Positions 40,786 to 49,735 of a DNA stretch of 64,000 nt are shown here, one piece after another. The stretch's first letter is position 1. Every line of letters begins with the position of its first letter. A program made the position numbers and the translations under genes. The notes below the pieces were generated by a model that ran no database searches, was not told the origin of the DNA, and saw nothing but the letters and a program-made list of their open reading frames with translations. This stretch comes from CAXRDE01 sp964229355 (lineage in GTDB: Bacteria > Cyanobacteriota > Sericytochromatia > UBA7694), in contig CAXRDE010000023.1 in assembly GCA_964229355.1 (NCBI GenBank), forward strand, positions 310,001 to 374,000, read 5' to 3'.

Positions 40786-41589
40786 ATGGATCCACAGTTT
40801 ATTCTCAGCTACACCCACATCGCCATTGCCAGCCTCTTGCTGGTGTTACAAATGGTCTTGTCACTGTTGCTGGACCTTAAACTGATCCGACACATTGCCT
40901 GGGCCAGTGCCCGCATGATTCTGCAATTGAGTCTGGTGGGCCTGGTGCTGGCCCAGATTTTTGCCTGGCAAAATCCCTGGGCCATTCTCACTTTACTCAC
41001 CGCCATGACCCTGATCGCCGGTCACACCGCTGTCTCACGGGTCAAGCACCGTTACCCTGGCATTTACCGCAACGCCATGTTCAGCATTTTGCTCAGCAGT
41101 TGGAGCATTACCGCTTATTTTCTAGCCGCCGTCAATGCCCCCAGCCCCTGGTATTTGCCCCAGTATTTGATCCCTTTATTGGGCATGATTCTGGGCAACG
41201 GCATCAGCGGCATTGCCCTGGCGCTGGAGCGCTTTTTAAGTGACCTCAGCACCCAGCAGGCAGACATCGAGGCCCGCCTGGCTCTGGGCGCCACCCGCTG
41301 GGAGGCAGTGCGGGACGTCTTTCGCTCGGCCTTGCAAGCGGGCATGACACCCATTTTAAACAGCATGATGGCCTCAGGACTGGTGAGCCTGCCGGGCATG
41401 ATGACCGGCCAAATCCTGGGAGGAGCCTCTCCTCAACAGGCGGTCAACTACCAAATCGTCATTTTGATTATGATTTCCAGTAGCACAGCCTTTGGCGCTT
41501 TCGGGGTTTTGTACCTGAGTTATCGCAGTTTAACCCATGCCGATCACCGCCTGCTCTTGGCGCGCCTTCAGGAAAGGAACGCCTCATGA
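40786..41589 (+). CDS. fetB: ABC permease, FetB (UPF0014) iron-exporter family
   Basis: A 267-residue inner-membrane protein with about seven hydrophobic segments. The family signature LGATRWEAVRDVFRSAL and LVSLPGMMTGQILGGASP is clear. In E. coli FetAB exports iron and protects against peroxide. It overlaps fetA by 4 bases; the gene order is fetB-fetA. Confidence 0.88.
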   Translation: MDPQFILSYTHIAIASLLLVLQMVLSLLLDLKLIRHIAWASARMILQLSLVGLVLAQIFAWQNPWAILTLLTAMTLIAGHTAVSRVKHRYPGIYRNAMFSILLSSWSITAYFLAAVNAPSPWYLPQYLIPLLGMILGNGISGIALALERFLSDLSTQQADIEARLALGATRWEAVRDVFRSALQAGMTPILNSMMASGLVSLPGMMTGQILGGASPQQAVNYQIVILIMISSSTAFGAFGVLYLSYRSLTHADHRLLLARLQERNAS

Positions 41590-42221
41590 ATCCCTCCTTA
41601 CTCAGCGGACACCATTTAACGCTTAAAATGGGTGATCGCACCTTATTTGAAGACTGCAGCTTTGCGCTCGAAGCCGGCATGTGTTTAGGGCTCAGTGGCC
41701 CCTCAGGCCAGGGCAAAAGCACCTTCTTAAAAGGGCTGGCGGGACTCATTCCCTTTGCATCCGGTCAGGTCAAATACCAGCAGCAAGATATCGCCTCCCT
41801 GGAAAAACCCCATTACCGCAAACAGGTGCTTTATGTGCCTCAAACGCCACAACTCCAGGGGAGCAGCGTACAAGAGGCTTTAGACTATCCGCTATCCTTG
41901 CGCATGTATCGGCACCATACCATGCAAGAGATTGCACCTGAAGCGCTGGGGCTTCCGGCAAATATAAGCACACAGCGTTTACAGCATCTTTCTGGCGGAG
42001 AGCGCCAACGGGTACAACTCTGGAGAGCCTTGCGTTTAAACCCCACCATTCTGCTGCTGGACGAACCCACTTCAGCACTGGACAAAACCACCCAGGAGCA
42101 GGTAGAATCCCTACTCAGGGATTGGTTAAAAGGCTCACAAAAAGCCTGTGTTTGGATTTCTCATGACACCCTGCAATTGCAGCGTATGGGAAGCACCCTC
42201 CTTTATTTACATACACCCTAA
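41586..42221 (+). CDS. fetA: ABC transporter ATPase, FetA-like
   Basis: A 211-residue nucleotide-binding subunit. Walker A GPSGQGKST, signature LSGGERQR, Walker B TILLLDEPTSALD and the switch His in WISHD. It powers the adjacent FetB permease. Confidence 0.88.
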   Translation: MNPSLLSGHHLTLKMGDRTLFEDCSFALEAGMCLGLSGPSGQGKSTFLKGLAGLIPFASGQVKYQQQDIASLEKPHYRKQVLYVPQTPQLQGSSVQEALDYPLSLRMYRHHTMQEIAPEALGLPANISTQRLQHLSGGERQRVQLWRALRLNPTILLLDEPTSALDKTTQEQVESLLRDWLKGSQKACVWISHDTLQLQRMGSTLLYLHTP

Positions 42222-42236
42222 CCCAAGGAACAACTT

Positions 42237-43376
42237 ATGAAATTGCGTCATTTTGGTTTTCAACTTTCTCTCTTTATCGGACTGAGCCTGTCTATGGTGG
42301 GCTGTCAACGGGGGAGCCAACCTCCAACCCAGGCCATTAATCCCGCCTTTGCACGCTTTCAAGCGAACGCCAGCCAAAGCATCACCCGCCAGGATCTGGA
42401 AACCTTTGGACGCCACGTCTTTAACACGGCCCACCCCATTCCCGATTTTTCAGAGATTCCCGCGCCCCCTGACAACCCGGTGACCCAGGGCAAAGTAGAG
42501 TTGGGGTTCCGCCTCTGGTTTGAGCCCCGGTTATCGGCGAACAATAAAATGACCTGCGGCACCTGCCACAGCCACATGAGTGGCTTCAGCAATGGCGAAG
42601 CCAATGCCATTGGGGTGGTCGGTCAACGGGGCAAGCGCAATGTCCCCACCACCTATGGCTCAGCATATATTCATGCCTCTTTCTGGGACGGCCGCGCCAA
42701 AAACCTCGAAGAGCAGGCGCTGATGCCCATTCAAGATCCCATTGAAATGAACGAAAGCCTGCCCAATGTGATTCGTAAACTGGGTGAAGTGGAATACTAT
42801 CGCTGGAAGTTTCAAGAGGTGTTTGGCACCGACATCACCCCCGAAGGCATGGGCAAGGCCCTGGCCAGCTTTCAACGGGCTCTGACTCTGGCTCCCACCC
42901 CTTATGAGCAATATGAACAGGGCAACCCCAATGCCCTCAACCCAGAACAACAGCAGGGCATGGCCATCTTTTTTGGCAAAGGCCGTTGTTTCACCTGTCA
43001 CCGGGGCCCCGCTCTGACCAATCAAACCTTCGCCAATATCGGCATCGGCATGGATCAAGCCGAGCCCGATCTGGGCCGTTATAACGTCACCAAAATGGAG
43101 TGGGATCGCGGCGCGTTCAAAATCCCCACCCTGCTCAACGTGGCCAAAACTGCACCGTATATGCACGATGGCTCGCTCAGCACCCTGGCCCAGGTCATTG
43201 AACATTACGACAAGGGCGGTATTCCCAATGACAACCTGGATCCCCGCATCGGTCCTTTGCGTCTGAGCGCCCAGGAGAAAATCGCCCTTGAGAAATTTCT
43301 GCTCGCTTTTTCAGCCGAAGACAATTTTCGTGTGCTAAACAAACTCCCAGGTATCTGGGCACCCCAGAAACCTTAA
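42237..43376 (+). CDS. Di-haem cytochrome c peroxidase family lipoprotein
   Basis: A 379-residue exported protein of the CcpA/MauG family. The signal ends in SMVGC, a likely lipobox. Two c-type haem sites are visible: CGTCH (about residue 105) and CFTCH (about 255). The spacing and the KIPTLLNVAKTAPYMHDGS segment match cytochrome c peroxidase, which reduces hydrogen peroxide in the periplasm. It is lipid-anchored rather than soluble, which is less usual. Confidence 0.88.
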   Translation: MKLRHFGFQLSLFIGLSLSMVGCQRGSQPPTQAINPAFARFQANASQSITRQDLETFGRHVFNTAHPIPDFSEIPAPPDNPVTQGKVELGFRLWFEPRLSANNKMTCGTCHSHMSGFSNGEANAIGVVGQRGKRNVPTTYGSAYIHASFWDGRAKNLEEQALMPIQDPIEMNESLPNVIRKLGEVEYYRWKFQEVFGTDITPEGMGKALASFQRALTLAPTPYEQYEQGNPNALNPEQQQGMAIFFGKGRCFTCHRGPALTNQTFANIGIGMDQAEPDLGRYNVTKMEWDRGAFKIPTLLNVAKTAPYMHDGSLSTLAQVIEHYDKGGIPNDNLDPRIGPLRLSAQEKIALEKFLLAFSAEDNFRVLNKLPGIWAPQKP

Positions 43377-44053
43377 TGCCCTACAATAATACCCCTCTCA
43401 GCCCAACCGAAATCGGCGCCCAGCTTCGCACTCCCAGCGGCGAAGTGGGAAACCAATTTGCGGTCCAGATGAATCAATCCAACGCCCTGATCAATCAAGC
43501 CTGTATTGCCGCCCTACAATGCCCTCAAGCTTCGCCGCGATTGCTTGAGATTGGCCCCGGCAACGCTGGATTTTTGGAGACCCTACAGCAACGTTTTGAG
43601 GGCTTGCATTACACCGGTTTAGACTGGTCCCAGGACATGGTGGCTCTGGCTCAACAACAACATGCCCGTCAGATAGAGGCTGGACGGGCGCGCTTCTTAC
43701 AAGGTTCAGCCCACGCAATGCCCTTTGAATCCGACCACTTTGATTTCATTCTCAGCGTTCACACCCTGTATTTCTGGCCGGACCTGCAGGAGACCCTCCG
43801 GGAAATTCTGCGGGTTTTAAAGCCCGCAGGGCAATTGGTTTTGGGCTTTGGCGACAAACAATTTATGGCCCGTATGCCCTTCACAGCGGAGGGGTTTAAA
43901 CTGTACACTCTCGAAGAATTGACCGAGGCATTGAACACCTTCGGGCTGCGTCATCTTCAGCACAGCGAACACCGTGAAGAAGGGCGAAACAACGCCGGAG
44001 ATTGGGTCGAAAAGCACGTCCATTGCCTGCACGGGAGAAAAGCAGGAGCTTAA
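43376..44053 (+). CDS. Class I SAM-dependent methyltransferase
   Basis: A 225-residue enzyme with the SAM-binding LLEIGPGNAGF, an acidic strand end TGLDWSQDM, and SAHAMPFESDHFDFILSVHTL typical of the UbiE/small-molecule group. Substrate unknown. Start and the upstream stop share one base (TAATG). Its place inside a metal/redox operon next to a GCS2 ligase allows a role in small-molecule synthesis, which is inference. Confidence 0.8.
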   Translation: MPYNNTPLSPTEIGAQLRTPSGEVGNQFAVQMNQSNALINQACIAALQCPQASPRLLEIGPGNAGFLETLQQRFEGLHYTGLDWSQDMVALAQQQHARQIEAGRARFLQGSAHAMPFESDHFDFILSVHTLYFWPDLQETLREILRVLKPAGQLVLGFGDKQFMARMPFTAEGFKLYTLEELTEALNTFGLRHLQHSEHREEGRNNAGDWVEKHVHCLHGRKAGA

Positions 44054-44056
44054 ACC

Positions 44057-44593
44057 ATGGGTGAAATTTTACTGAGTGTGAGTCTGGCTTTTGACTGCCT
44101 GGCCATTGCCCTTTCTCTGGGTATGCGAGGCATTCAACGCAAGTCACTGTGGATTTTGGCCCTGTGTTTTGGTGGTTTTCAAGGCGGCATGCTCGCCATC
44201 GGCATGGGTGGAAGTGCGTTACTCAGCCTGGTTTTTGCCAAATACATGTCCTGGATTGCCGCAGCGCTACTCTTTTGGATTGGCGGCAAGATGCTCAAAG
44301 AAGGCTTTGAGAAAGACGATGATGACGAAACCATTCCCGTGGACAATATCCCCTGGGCCACTTATGTCACCCTCTCTATTGCCACCAGCTTAGACGCTTT
44401 GGCCGCCGGCCTGACCTTGCAGACCCTCAATCTCAACCTGGCCATAAGCTTTATTTTAGTCACCCTCTGCTCCTTTGGCTTTGCCTTTGTGGGGGGGCAT
44501 TATGGCAACCGCTGGGGCGAACATTTGGGGCAATACGCCGAGATTTTAGGGGGCCTTGTCTTGTGTGGTTTAGGCATTAAAGCCTTGCTATAG
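44057..44593 (+). CDS. mntP: Manganese efflux pump
   Basis: A 178-residue inner-membrane protein of the MntP family with six hydrophobic segments. Repeated motifs SLAFDCLAIALSLGM and IATSLDALAAGLTL carry the conserved Asp residues of the two halves. It exports Mn(II). Start 3 bases after the methyltransferase. Last gene of the operon. Confidence 0.93.
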   Translation: MGEILLSVSLAFDCLAIALSLGMRGIQRKSLWILALCFGGFQGGMLAIGMGGSALLSLVFAKYMSWIAAALLFWIGGKMLKEGFEKDDDDETIPVDNIPWATYVTLSIATSLDALAAGLTLQTLNLNLAISFILVTLCSFGFAFVGGHYGNRWGEHLGQYAEILGGLVLCGLGIKALL

Positions 44594-44602
44594 TCGTGTT
44601 AA

Positions 44603-44625
44603 CCTTTGTAACAAAAAAACAAAGG
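44603..44625 (+). terminator. Weak terminator after mntP
   Basis: CCTTTGT (44603-44609) pairs with ACAAAGG (44619-44625), followed by CCTTTT. The stem is short and the loop A-rich; moderate strength at best. Confidence 0.45.
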
Positions 44626-44683
44626 CCTTTTCGCAAACCGCTACACTGAAACCACCCTTTCAGAAAACGCGGAGTAATTGAAT

Positions 44684-47632
44684 ATGTCACGCCAAACCCC
44701 TTTTGTTGGATTTCTGGTACTTTTACACTGCGGTATGCTTGCCGCCTGTCAACCCACAAACACGGCGAGTCCGGGCACACCCGGGGAGCCCACAAGCTCA
44801 ACGCCCCCTCAAAGTACCTCCCCGACGCCCCCCTCACTGACGCCAACGCCCTCAGCCCCGGCCCAAACGTCGACTCCCGAAGCCCCTTCAAGTCCGAGTC
44901 CTTCTGGCAATACAAACACCACCACGCAAAGCATTGACAGCTTACAGCTGGAAAGCGAGCGGCGGTTTTTAACCGGAATCGGCGATCAGCTTCAGCTCCA
45001 ACTCACGGTTTTAGACGATCAGGGGCGTCCCCTGTCCCTTGATCCCGCAAGCATTCGCTATGTTTCTTCTCGTCCTGAAGATGTTCAAGTCGATAATACC
45101 GGAAAGGTTCAGGCCCTCAAAGATTTTGGCTACAGCACCATTCGCGTTGAAGCACAGGGCAAAAGCGCCACCCTGCTTCTGTCCGTCAGCAACACCTCTG
45201 TCGGGGGCTCCAGTCGGACACGGGTACAAGCTGCTGAGCTGAGTCTTGCTGGCATCGGCTCTGTTCAAGCCGGAAGAACCCTGACCTTAAGTGGAAGTAA
45301 CCTACAGAGCATCACCAGCCTGACCCTTGATGGTGAATCCGTAAGCATTCTGAGTCAAAACAGCAGTCAAATTCAAATTCGCATTCCAGCGAACACACGT
45401 ACAGGGATTCTTCGAAGCTTTACAAACGGGGGTAGCAGCCCCCAACAAACCCTGACACTGCCCCTGAGCCATCGCATCTGGTTTGTTAATGTGCTGGCCA
45501 CGGGTCAAAATAATGGTGACAACTGGGCCGATGCCTTTACAGACCTGCAATCGGCCTTAGCCGTTGCACAGCCTGGCGATGAGATCTGGTTGGCACAAGG
45601 CAAATACCTTCCCTCTCAAATGGGTGATCGCACTATATTTTTTAATGTCCCTGCAGAGGTGGCGCTATACGGTGGTTTTGCAGGCGGTGAATCCTTTTTT
45701 GACGATCGTAATATCGCGGATCAGAAAGCCACCCTCAGCGGAGATTTGAGCAATAACGACGTGTATGGCAGCATCCCGTTTACAAATGCCGGAGATAACT
45801 CCCTGAATATCTTGCGTCACGGTGCCAACGTGACTTTAGATGGACTGATTATCGAAGGAGCGTATACCGATCAATTGAATGGCTTGAGTAGCCCCCGTGG
45901 CTCTGGTATTTATTCAGCAGGAAACTCACTCATCCTCAAAAACAGTATTTTAAGAAATCTGTACTCGGTCGATCGCTCAGGGGGCTGGGAAAACAACGGA
46001 GGCAATGCCAGCGTTGAAAACGTCAGTTTCTTTCGTGTGGCTTCTGGGGGTAGTGCCGCCGGCTGCATTTACAACACCACAGGGACGATGACGTTTAAAA
46101 ATGTTACCTTTGATAACTGTGTTAACAATGGTGGGGGGGGTGGGGCCCTCCGCAACGAAAGCGGTAACCTCAGTTTCACGGATGTGACTTTTCAAAACAA
46201 TCAAGCCAATGGCACAGGTGGCGCCGGCATTTATAACACGGGTGGTAACCTCACCTTTCAAACGGTTTCTTTTCTTAACCATCAGGCCAACGGAGGTGGC
46301 GGAGGCGGCATAAAAAGCACGAGTGGTGCCGTTGTCATCAAAGAAGCGACTTTTGAAGGCAATCAGTCTAACGGCGGCGGTGGCGGCGGCATTCAAATGG
46401 GTGGCGGCAGTTTAAACCTCGAAAACGCCAGTTTCACCCAGGGAAGTGCCACCGGCGCAGGGGGTTCCGGCATTTATGCTTCCAATGCCAGCGTAAACCT
46501 GAAAAATATACGCTTCAGCCAAAACACGCACTCTTTGGGTACCGTCAATATTTCAGGAAGTGGAGGGTTGATCGGCGATCAACTCACCTTTGAAAACAAC
46601 AATGCAAATTCTCCTGGTGGGGGTATTTACAGCAGCAGTGCATTAACCTTGACCAACAGCAGCTTTGAAAACGTGAACTCGACCAGCGTGGGTGGCGGTA
46701 TTTACCACAGTAATGGCCAGGCCTTTACCCTCAAAAACACTTCGTTTATCAATTGCAAGTCCACCAACGGTACCAACTCTGCAGGCCCAGGGGGCGGTGT
46801 TTACCTGACGGGGAGCAGTACAGCAACCCTTGAAAATCTCACCTTCACACAAAACAGCAGCGATAGCACAGGAGGCGGTCTGTACGCCACATCGGTGGGC
46901 ACCCTCCAGTTAAAAAACAGTGTCTTTTCTGAAAACAATGCCAACTCCCCCGGAGGCGGCGTCTATCTGAATGGAACAAACCTACTGCTCAATGGCGTGA
47001 CCTTTAAAAACAACAGTTCTCAGAGTTTTGGCGGAGGGGCCTATCTATCAGGCACAAGCGGCGAACTCAGCAACTTCTTTTTCACCGGAAACAGCAGTCA
47101 AAACTCTGGCGGGGGGCTCTATTTGTCTCTCAGCAACTCTGCCAACTTAAATCAGGGCATCTTTAACAATAATTCCGCAAACAGTCAGGGCGGCGGCCTC
47201 TATACCGCAGGAGGCACCTTGAGTCTGGTGCACACCACCTTCGGAGAAAATAGTGCAAACACATCAGGTGACGCCATTTTTCTTAGCTCCGGCAATTCAA
47301 CTTTACGCAATAGCATTGTCTGGGACAGTGAAGCCACACCCATTGCAATGGATACGGGAACCCTCACCAGCCTGTATTCTGTGCTTAAAGACCTGGGGAG
47401 TTACACCCTTGAAACCGGTTCTACAGGAAACACAAGCGCAGATCCCTTATTCAATAACCTCATCGACCTCGACGGCCCCGATAACCGTTTAGGAACCCCG
47501 GACGATGGATTAAGTCTGGGGAATTTATCTTCGGCCTTAAATCTGGACACGTCAAACAGCGCACCCCTCGCAACCGATATAACGGGACGGCGCCGGGACA
47601 CCCAGCCCGATGCCGGGGCTTACGAAAAATAG
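44684..47632 (+). CDS. Large surface lipoprotein with beta-helix repeats
   Basis: A 982-residue exported protein. Signal with lipobox LAAC (about residue 22), then a Pro/Ser/Thr-rich linker (~25-90), a Big2-like Ig domain (~90-165), and an IPT/TIG-like domain (~175-265). A long right-handed beta-helix region (~270-930) follows, with many GGGG-I-N repeats in the style of polymorphic outer-membrane proteins. The end is the GRRRDTQPDAGAYE cap. It is probably anchored to the outer membrane, for adhesion or surface structure. ATG 44684 is chosen over TTG 44678 because GGAG lies 9-10 bases upstream. Confidence 0.8.
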   Translation: MSRQTPFVGFLVLLHCGMLAACQPTNTASPGTPGEPTSSTPPQSTSPTPPSLTPTPSAPAQTSTPEAPSSPSPSGNTNTTTQSIDSLQLESERRFLTGIGDQLQLQLTVLDDQGRPLSLDPASIRYVSSRPEDVQVDNTGKVQALKDFGYSTIRVEAQGKSATLLLSVSNTSVGGSSRTRVQAAELSLAGIGSVQAGRTLTLSGSNLQSITSLTLDGESVSILSQNSSQIQIRIPANTRTGILRSFTNGGSSPQQTLTLPLSHRIWFVNVLATGQNNGDNWADAFTDLQSALAVAQPGDEIWLAQGKYLPSQMGDRTIFFNVPAEVALYGGFAGGESFFDDRNIADQKATLSGDLSNNDVYGSIPFTNAGDNSLNILRHGANVTLDGLIIEGAYTDQLNGLSSPRGSGIYSAGNSLILKNSILRNLYSVDRSGGWENNGGNASVENVSFFRVASGGSAAGCIYNTTGTMTFKNVTFDNCVNNGGGGGALRNESGNLSFTDVTFQNNQANGTGGAGIYNTGGNLTFQTVSFLNHQANGGGGGGIKSTSGAVVIKEATFEGNQSNGGGGGGIQMGGGSLNLENASFTQGSATGAGGSGIYASNASVNLKNIRFSQNTHSLGTVNISGSGGLIGDQLTFENNNANSPGGGIYSSSALTLTNSSFENVNSTSVGGGIYHSNGQAFTLKNTSFINCKSTNGTNSAGPGGGVYLTGSSTATLENLTFTQNSSDSTGGGLYATSVGTLQLKNSVFSENNANSPGGGVYLNGTNLLLNGVTFKNNSSQSFGGGAYLSGTSGELSNFFFTGNSSQNSGGGLYLSLSNSANLNQGIFNNNSANSQGGGLYTAGGTLSLVHTTFGENSANTSGDAIFLSSGNSTLRNSIVWDSEATPIAMDTGTLTSLYSVLKDLGSYTLETGSTGNTSADPLFNNLIDLDGPDNRLGTPDDGLSLGNLSSALNLDTSNSAPLATDITGRRRDTQPDAGAYEK

Positions 47633-47654
47633 CCACTTAAACTACCCGTAGACC

Positions 47655-47698
47655 ATAAGAATGAGAAAAAGTGTACCAAACACCTTTCTCATTCTTAT
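47655..47698 (+). terminator. Long hairpin after the beta-helix gene
   Basis: A perfect 14-bp stem (47655-47668 with 47685-47698) plus an inner GTGT/ACAC stem, followed by TTGGG. The T tract is poor, so it may also serve mRNA stability. Confidence 0.65.
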
Positions 47699-47763
47699 TT
47701 TGGGTCTGTGTGTCATTCGCGTTATACTGGGTGAAGAATTTTAACTTGCAAGAGGTGACTGAG

Positions 47764-49635
47764 ATGTCCATTGCCCTGAATGCGCCTGATTACATTAAAA
47801 ATGAACGGGTTTTAAAATTTGTACAGGATGCTGTAAACCTGTGCCAGCCCGATGCTATCCACTGGTGTGACGGTTCTGAAGAAGAATACAACACCCTGTG
47901 CGAACTCATGGTTCAAAACGGAACCCTGAAAAAACTCAACCCTGAAAAACGTCCAAACTCTTACCTGGCTCTGTCAGATCCTCAGGACGTCGCCCGTGTA
48001 GAGGGGCGCACCTTTATTTGTAGCCGCAGTAGCACCGATGCGGGCCCGACCAATAACTGGATGAACCCCCGCACCATGAAAACAAAACTTAAAGAGTTAT
48101 TCAGTGGGTGTATGCAAGGCCGCACCATGTATGTGGTGCCCTTTAGCATGGGCCCCCTCGGCTCTGATATCGCCCAAATCGGCATCGAAATTTCAGACTC
48201 ACCCTACGTGGCTGCCAACATGAAGATCATGACCCGCATGGGCAAAGCCGTCTATGACGTTTTGGGCAAAGACGGTGAGTTTATTCCCTGTATGCATTCC
48301 GTGGGCATGCCCTTGCTCAATGGCGCCCAGGATGTCCCCTGGCCCTGTAACGCCGAAAACAAATACATTGTGCATTTCCCTGAAGAGCGCGAAATCTGGT
48401 CCTACGGTAGCGGCTACGGCGGTAACGCCCTGCTCGGTAAAAAGTGTTTTGCCCTGCGTATTGCCTCCACCATGGGCCGTGACGAAGGCTGGCTCGCTGA
48501 GCACATGCTCATTCTCTGCGTGGAATCACCCGACGGCGAAAAAACCTATGTGGCAGCAGCCTTCCCCAGTGCCTGCGGTAAAACCAACTTCGCCATGCTC
48601 ATTCCGCCCAAAGCCTATACCGAAAGCGGCTGGAAAGTTACCACCATCGGCGATGACATTGCCTGGCTCAAGCACGGCAAAGACGGTCGTCTACACGCCA
48701 TCAACCCCGAAGCGGGCTTCTTTGGTGTGGCTCCAGGCACCTCTTACCAGTCCAACCCCAACGCCATGGAAAGCATTCGCGCCAACTCCATTTTCACCAA
48801 CGTGGCCCTCACCCCTGACGGTGACGTGTGGTGGGAAGGCATGACCGATGAGACACCTGAAGAGCTCACCGACTGGCAGGGCAATCCCTGGACGCCCGAC
48901 TGTGGACGCAAAGCAGCTCACCCCAACGCCCGCTTTACTGCGCCCGCTTCGCAGTGTCCCTCCATTGATCCCGACTGGGAAAACCCTGAAGGCGTGCCCA
49001 TCTCCGCCTTTATTTTTGGCGGTCGCCGCCCCAGCGTGGTGCCTCTGATTTATCAGGCCGTAAACTGGAACTTTGGGGTGTATTTGGCAGCCACTGTAGG
49101 TTCTGAAACCACTGCTGCCGCTTCCGATGCCGGCGGCATCAAGGTGCGCCGTGACCCCATGGCCATGCTGCCTTTCTGTGGATACCACATGGGCGACTAC
49201 TTTAATCACTGGTTGGCCATTGGCCGCAGTACCGTGAATCCGCCCCGCATCTTTGGGGTCAATTGGTTCCGCAAAGACGAAGACGGCAATTTCTTATGGC
49301 CCGGATTCGGCGAGAACATGCGCGTGCTGGAATGGATCGTCAAACGGGTGCGTGGACAGGCCTTTGGTGTGGAAAGCCCACTGGGCTGGATGCCCCGCTA
49401 CGAAGACCTCAACTGGGAAGGCATTGACTTCACCGAAGCGGATTTTGAAGCAGTCATGGGTGTGGATCGAGAGCTTTGGAAAGAAGAAGTCTTATCGCAT
49501 CAGACCCTATTTGATCAATTGTATGATAAGCTGCCTAAGGAGTTCTTACAAATGCGGGAACTCACCCTCTCAAGTCTCTGGCGTTCACCGGAGCATTGGG
49601 GGGTTCATGAGCGCTATATTGTGCAACAACAATAG
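47764..49635 (+). CDS. pckG: Phosphoenolpyruvate carboxykinase (GTP)
   Basis: A 623-residue gluconeogenic enzyme converting oxaloacetate to PEP with GTP. The nucleotide P-loop is FPSACGKTNFAM, and metal/substrate residues are in TIGDDIAWL and FIFGGRRPSVVPL. The length and motifs match the GTP class, not the bacterial ATP class. ATG 47764 is chosen because GAGGTGA lies 6 bases upstream and the earlier in-frame start adds unrelated residues. Strong terminator follows. Confidence 0.96.
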   Translation: MSIALNAPDYIKNERVLKFVQDAVNLCQPDAIHWCDGSEEEYNTLCELMVQNGTLKKLNPEKRPNSYLALSDPQDVARVEGRTFICSRSSTDAGPTNNWMNPRTMKTKLKELFSGCMQGRTMYVVPFSMGPLGSDIAQIGIEISDSPYVAANMKIMTRMGKAVYDVLGKDGEFIPCMHSVGMPLLNGAQDVPWPCNAENKYIVHFPEEREIWSYGSGYGGNALLGKKCFALRIASTMGRDEGWLAEHMLILCVESPDGEKTYVAAAFPSACGKTNFAMLIPPKAYTESGWKVTTIGDDIAWLKHGKDGRLHAINPEAGFFGVAPGTSYQSNPNAMESIRANSIFTNVALTPDGDVWWEGMTDETPEELTDWQGNPWTPDCGRKAAHPNARFTAPASQCPSIDPDWENPEGVPISAFIFGGRRPSVVPLIYQAVNWNFGVYLAATVGSETTAAASDAGGIKVRRDPMAMLPFCGYHMGDYFNHWLAIGRSTVNPPRIFGVNWFRKDEDGNFLWPGFGENMRVLEWIVKRVRGQAFGVESPLGWMPRYEDLNWEGIDFTEADFEAVMGVDRELWKEEVLSHQTLFDQLYDKLPKEFLQMRELTLSSLWRSPEHWGVHERYIVQQQ

Positions 49636-49680
49636 CATTGTGTCATAACAATAAAGCGTTTTAATGCTGCTTCTATAAAA

Positions 49681-49712
49681 GAGCCAACGGAGTGGACCCG
49701 TTGGCTCTTTTT
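49681..49712 (+). terminator. Intrinsic terminator after pckG
   Basis: A perfect 10-bp stem (gagccaacgg, 49681-49690, with 49698-49707), 7-base loop and a T5 tract. It lies just before the CNNM operon. Confidence 0.9.
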
Positions 49713-49735
49713 CAAAGGGAACATAAATTTAAGCG

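Noticed and set aside
45977..46396. 139-codon minus-strand frame inside the beta-helix gene
   Set aside because: It is antisense to Gly/Asn-rich repeats, with no ribosome-binding site and low-complexity product.
48254..48844. 196-codon frame within pckG
   Set aside because: Shadow frame of a highly conserved enzyme gene; Pro/Ser-rich product typical of an off-frame reading.
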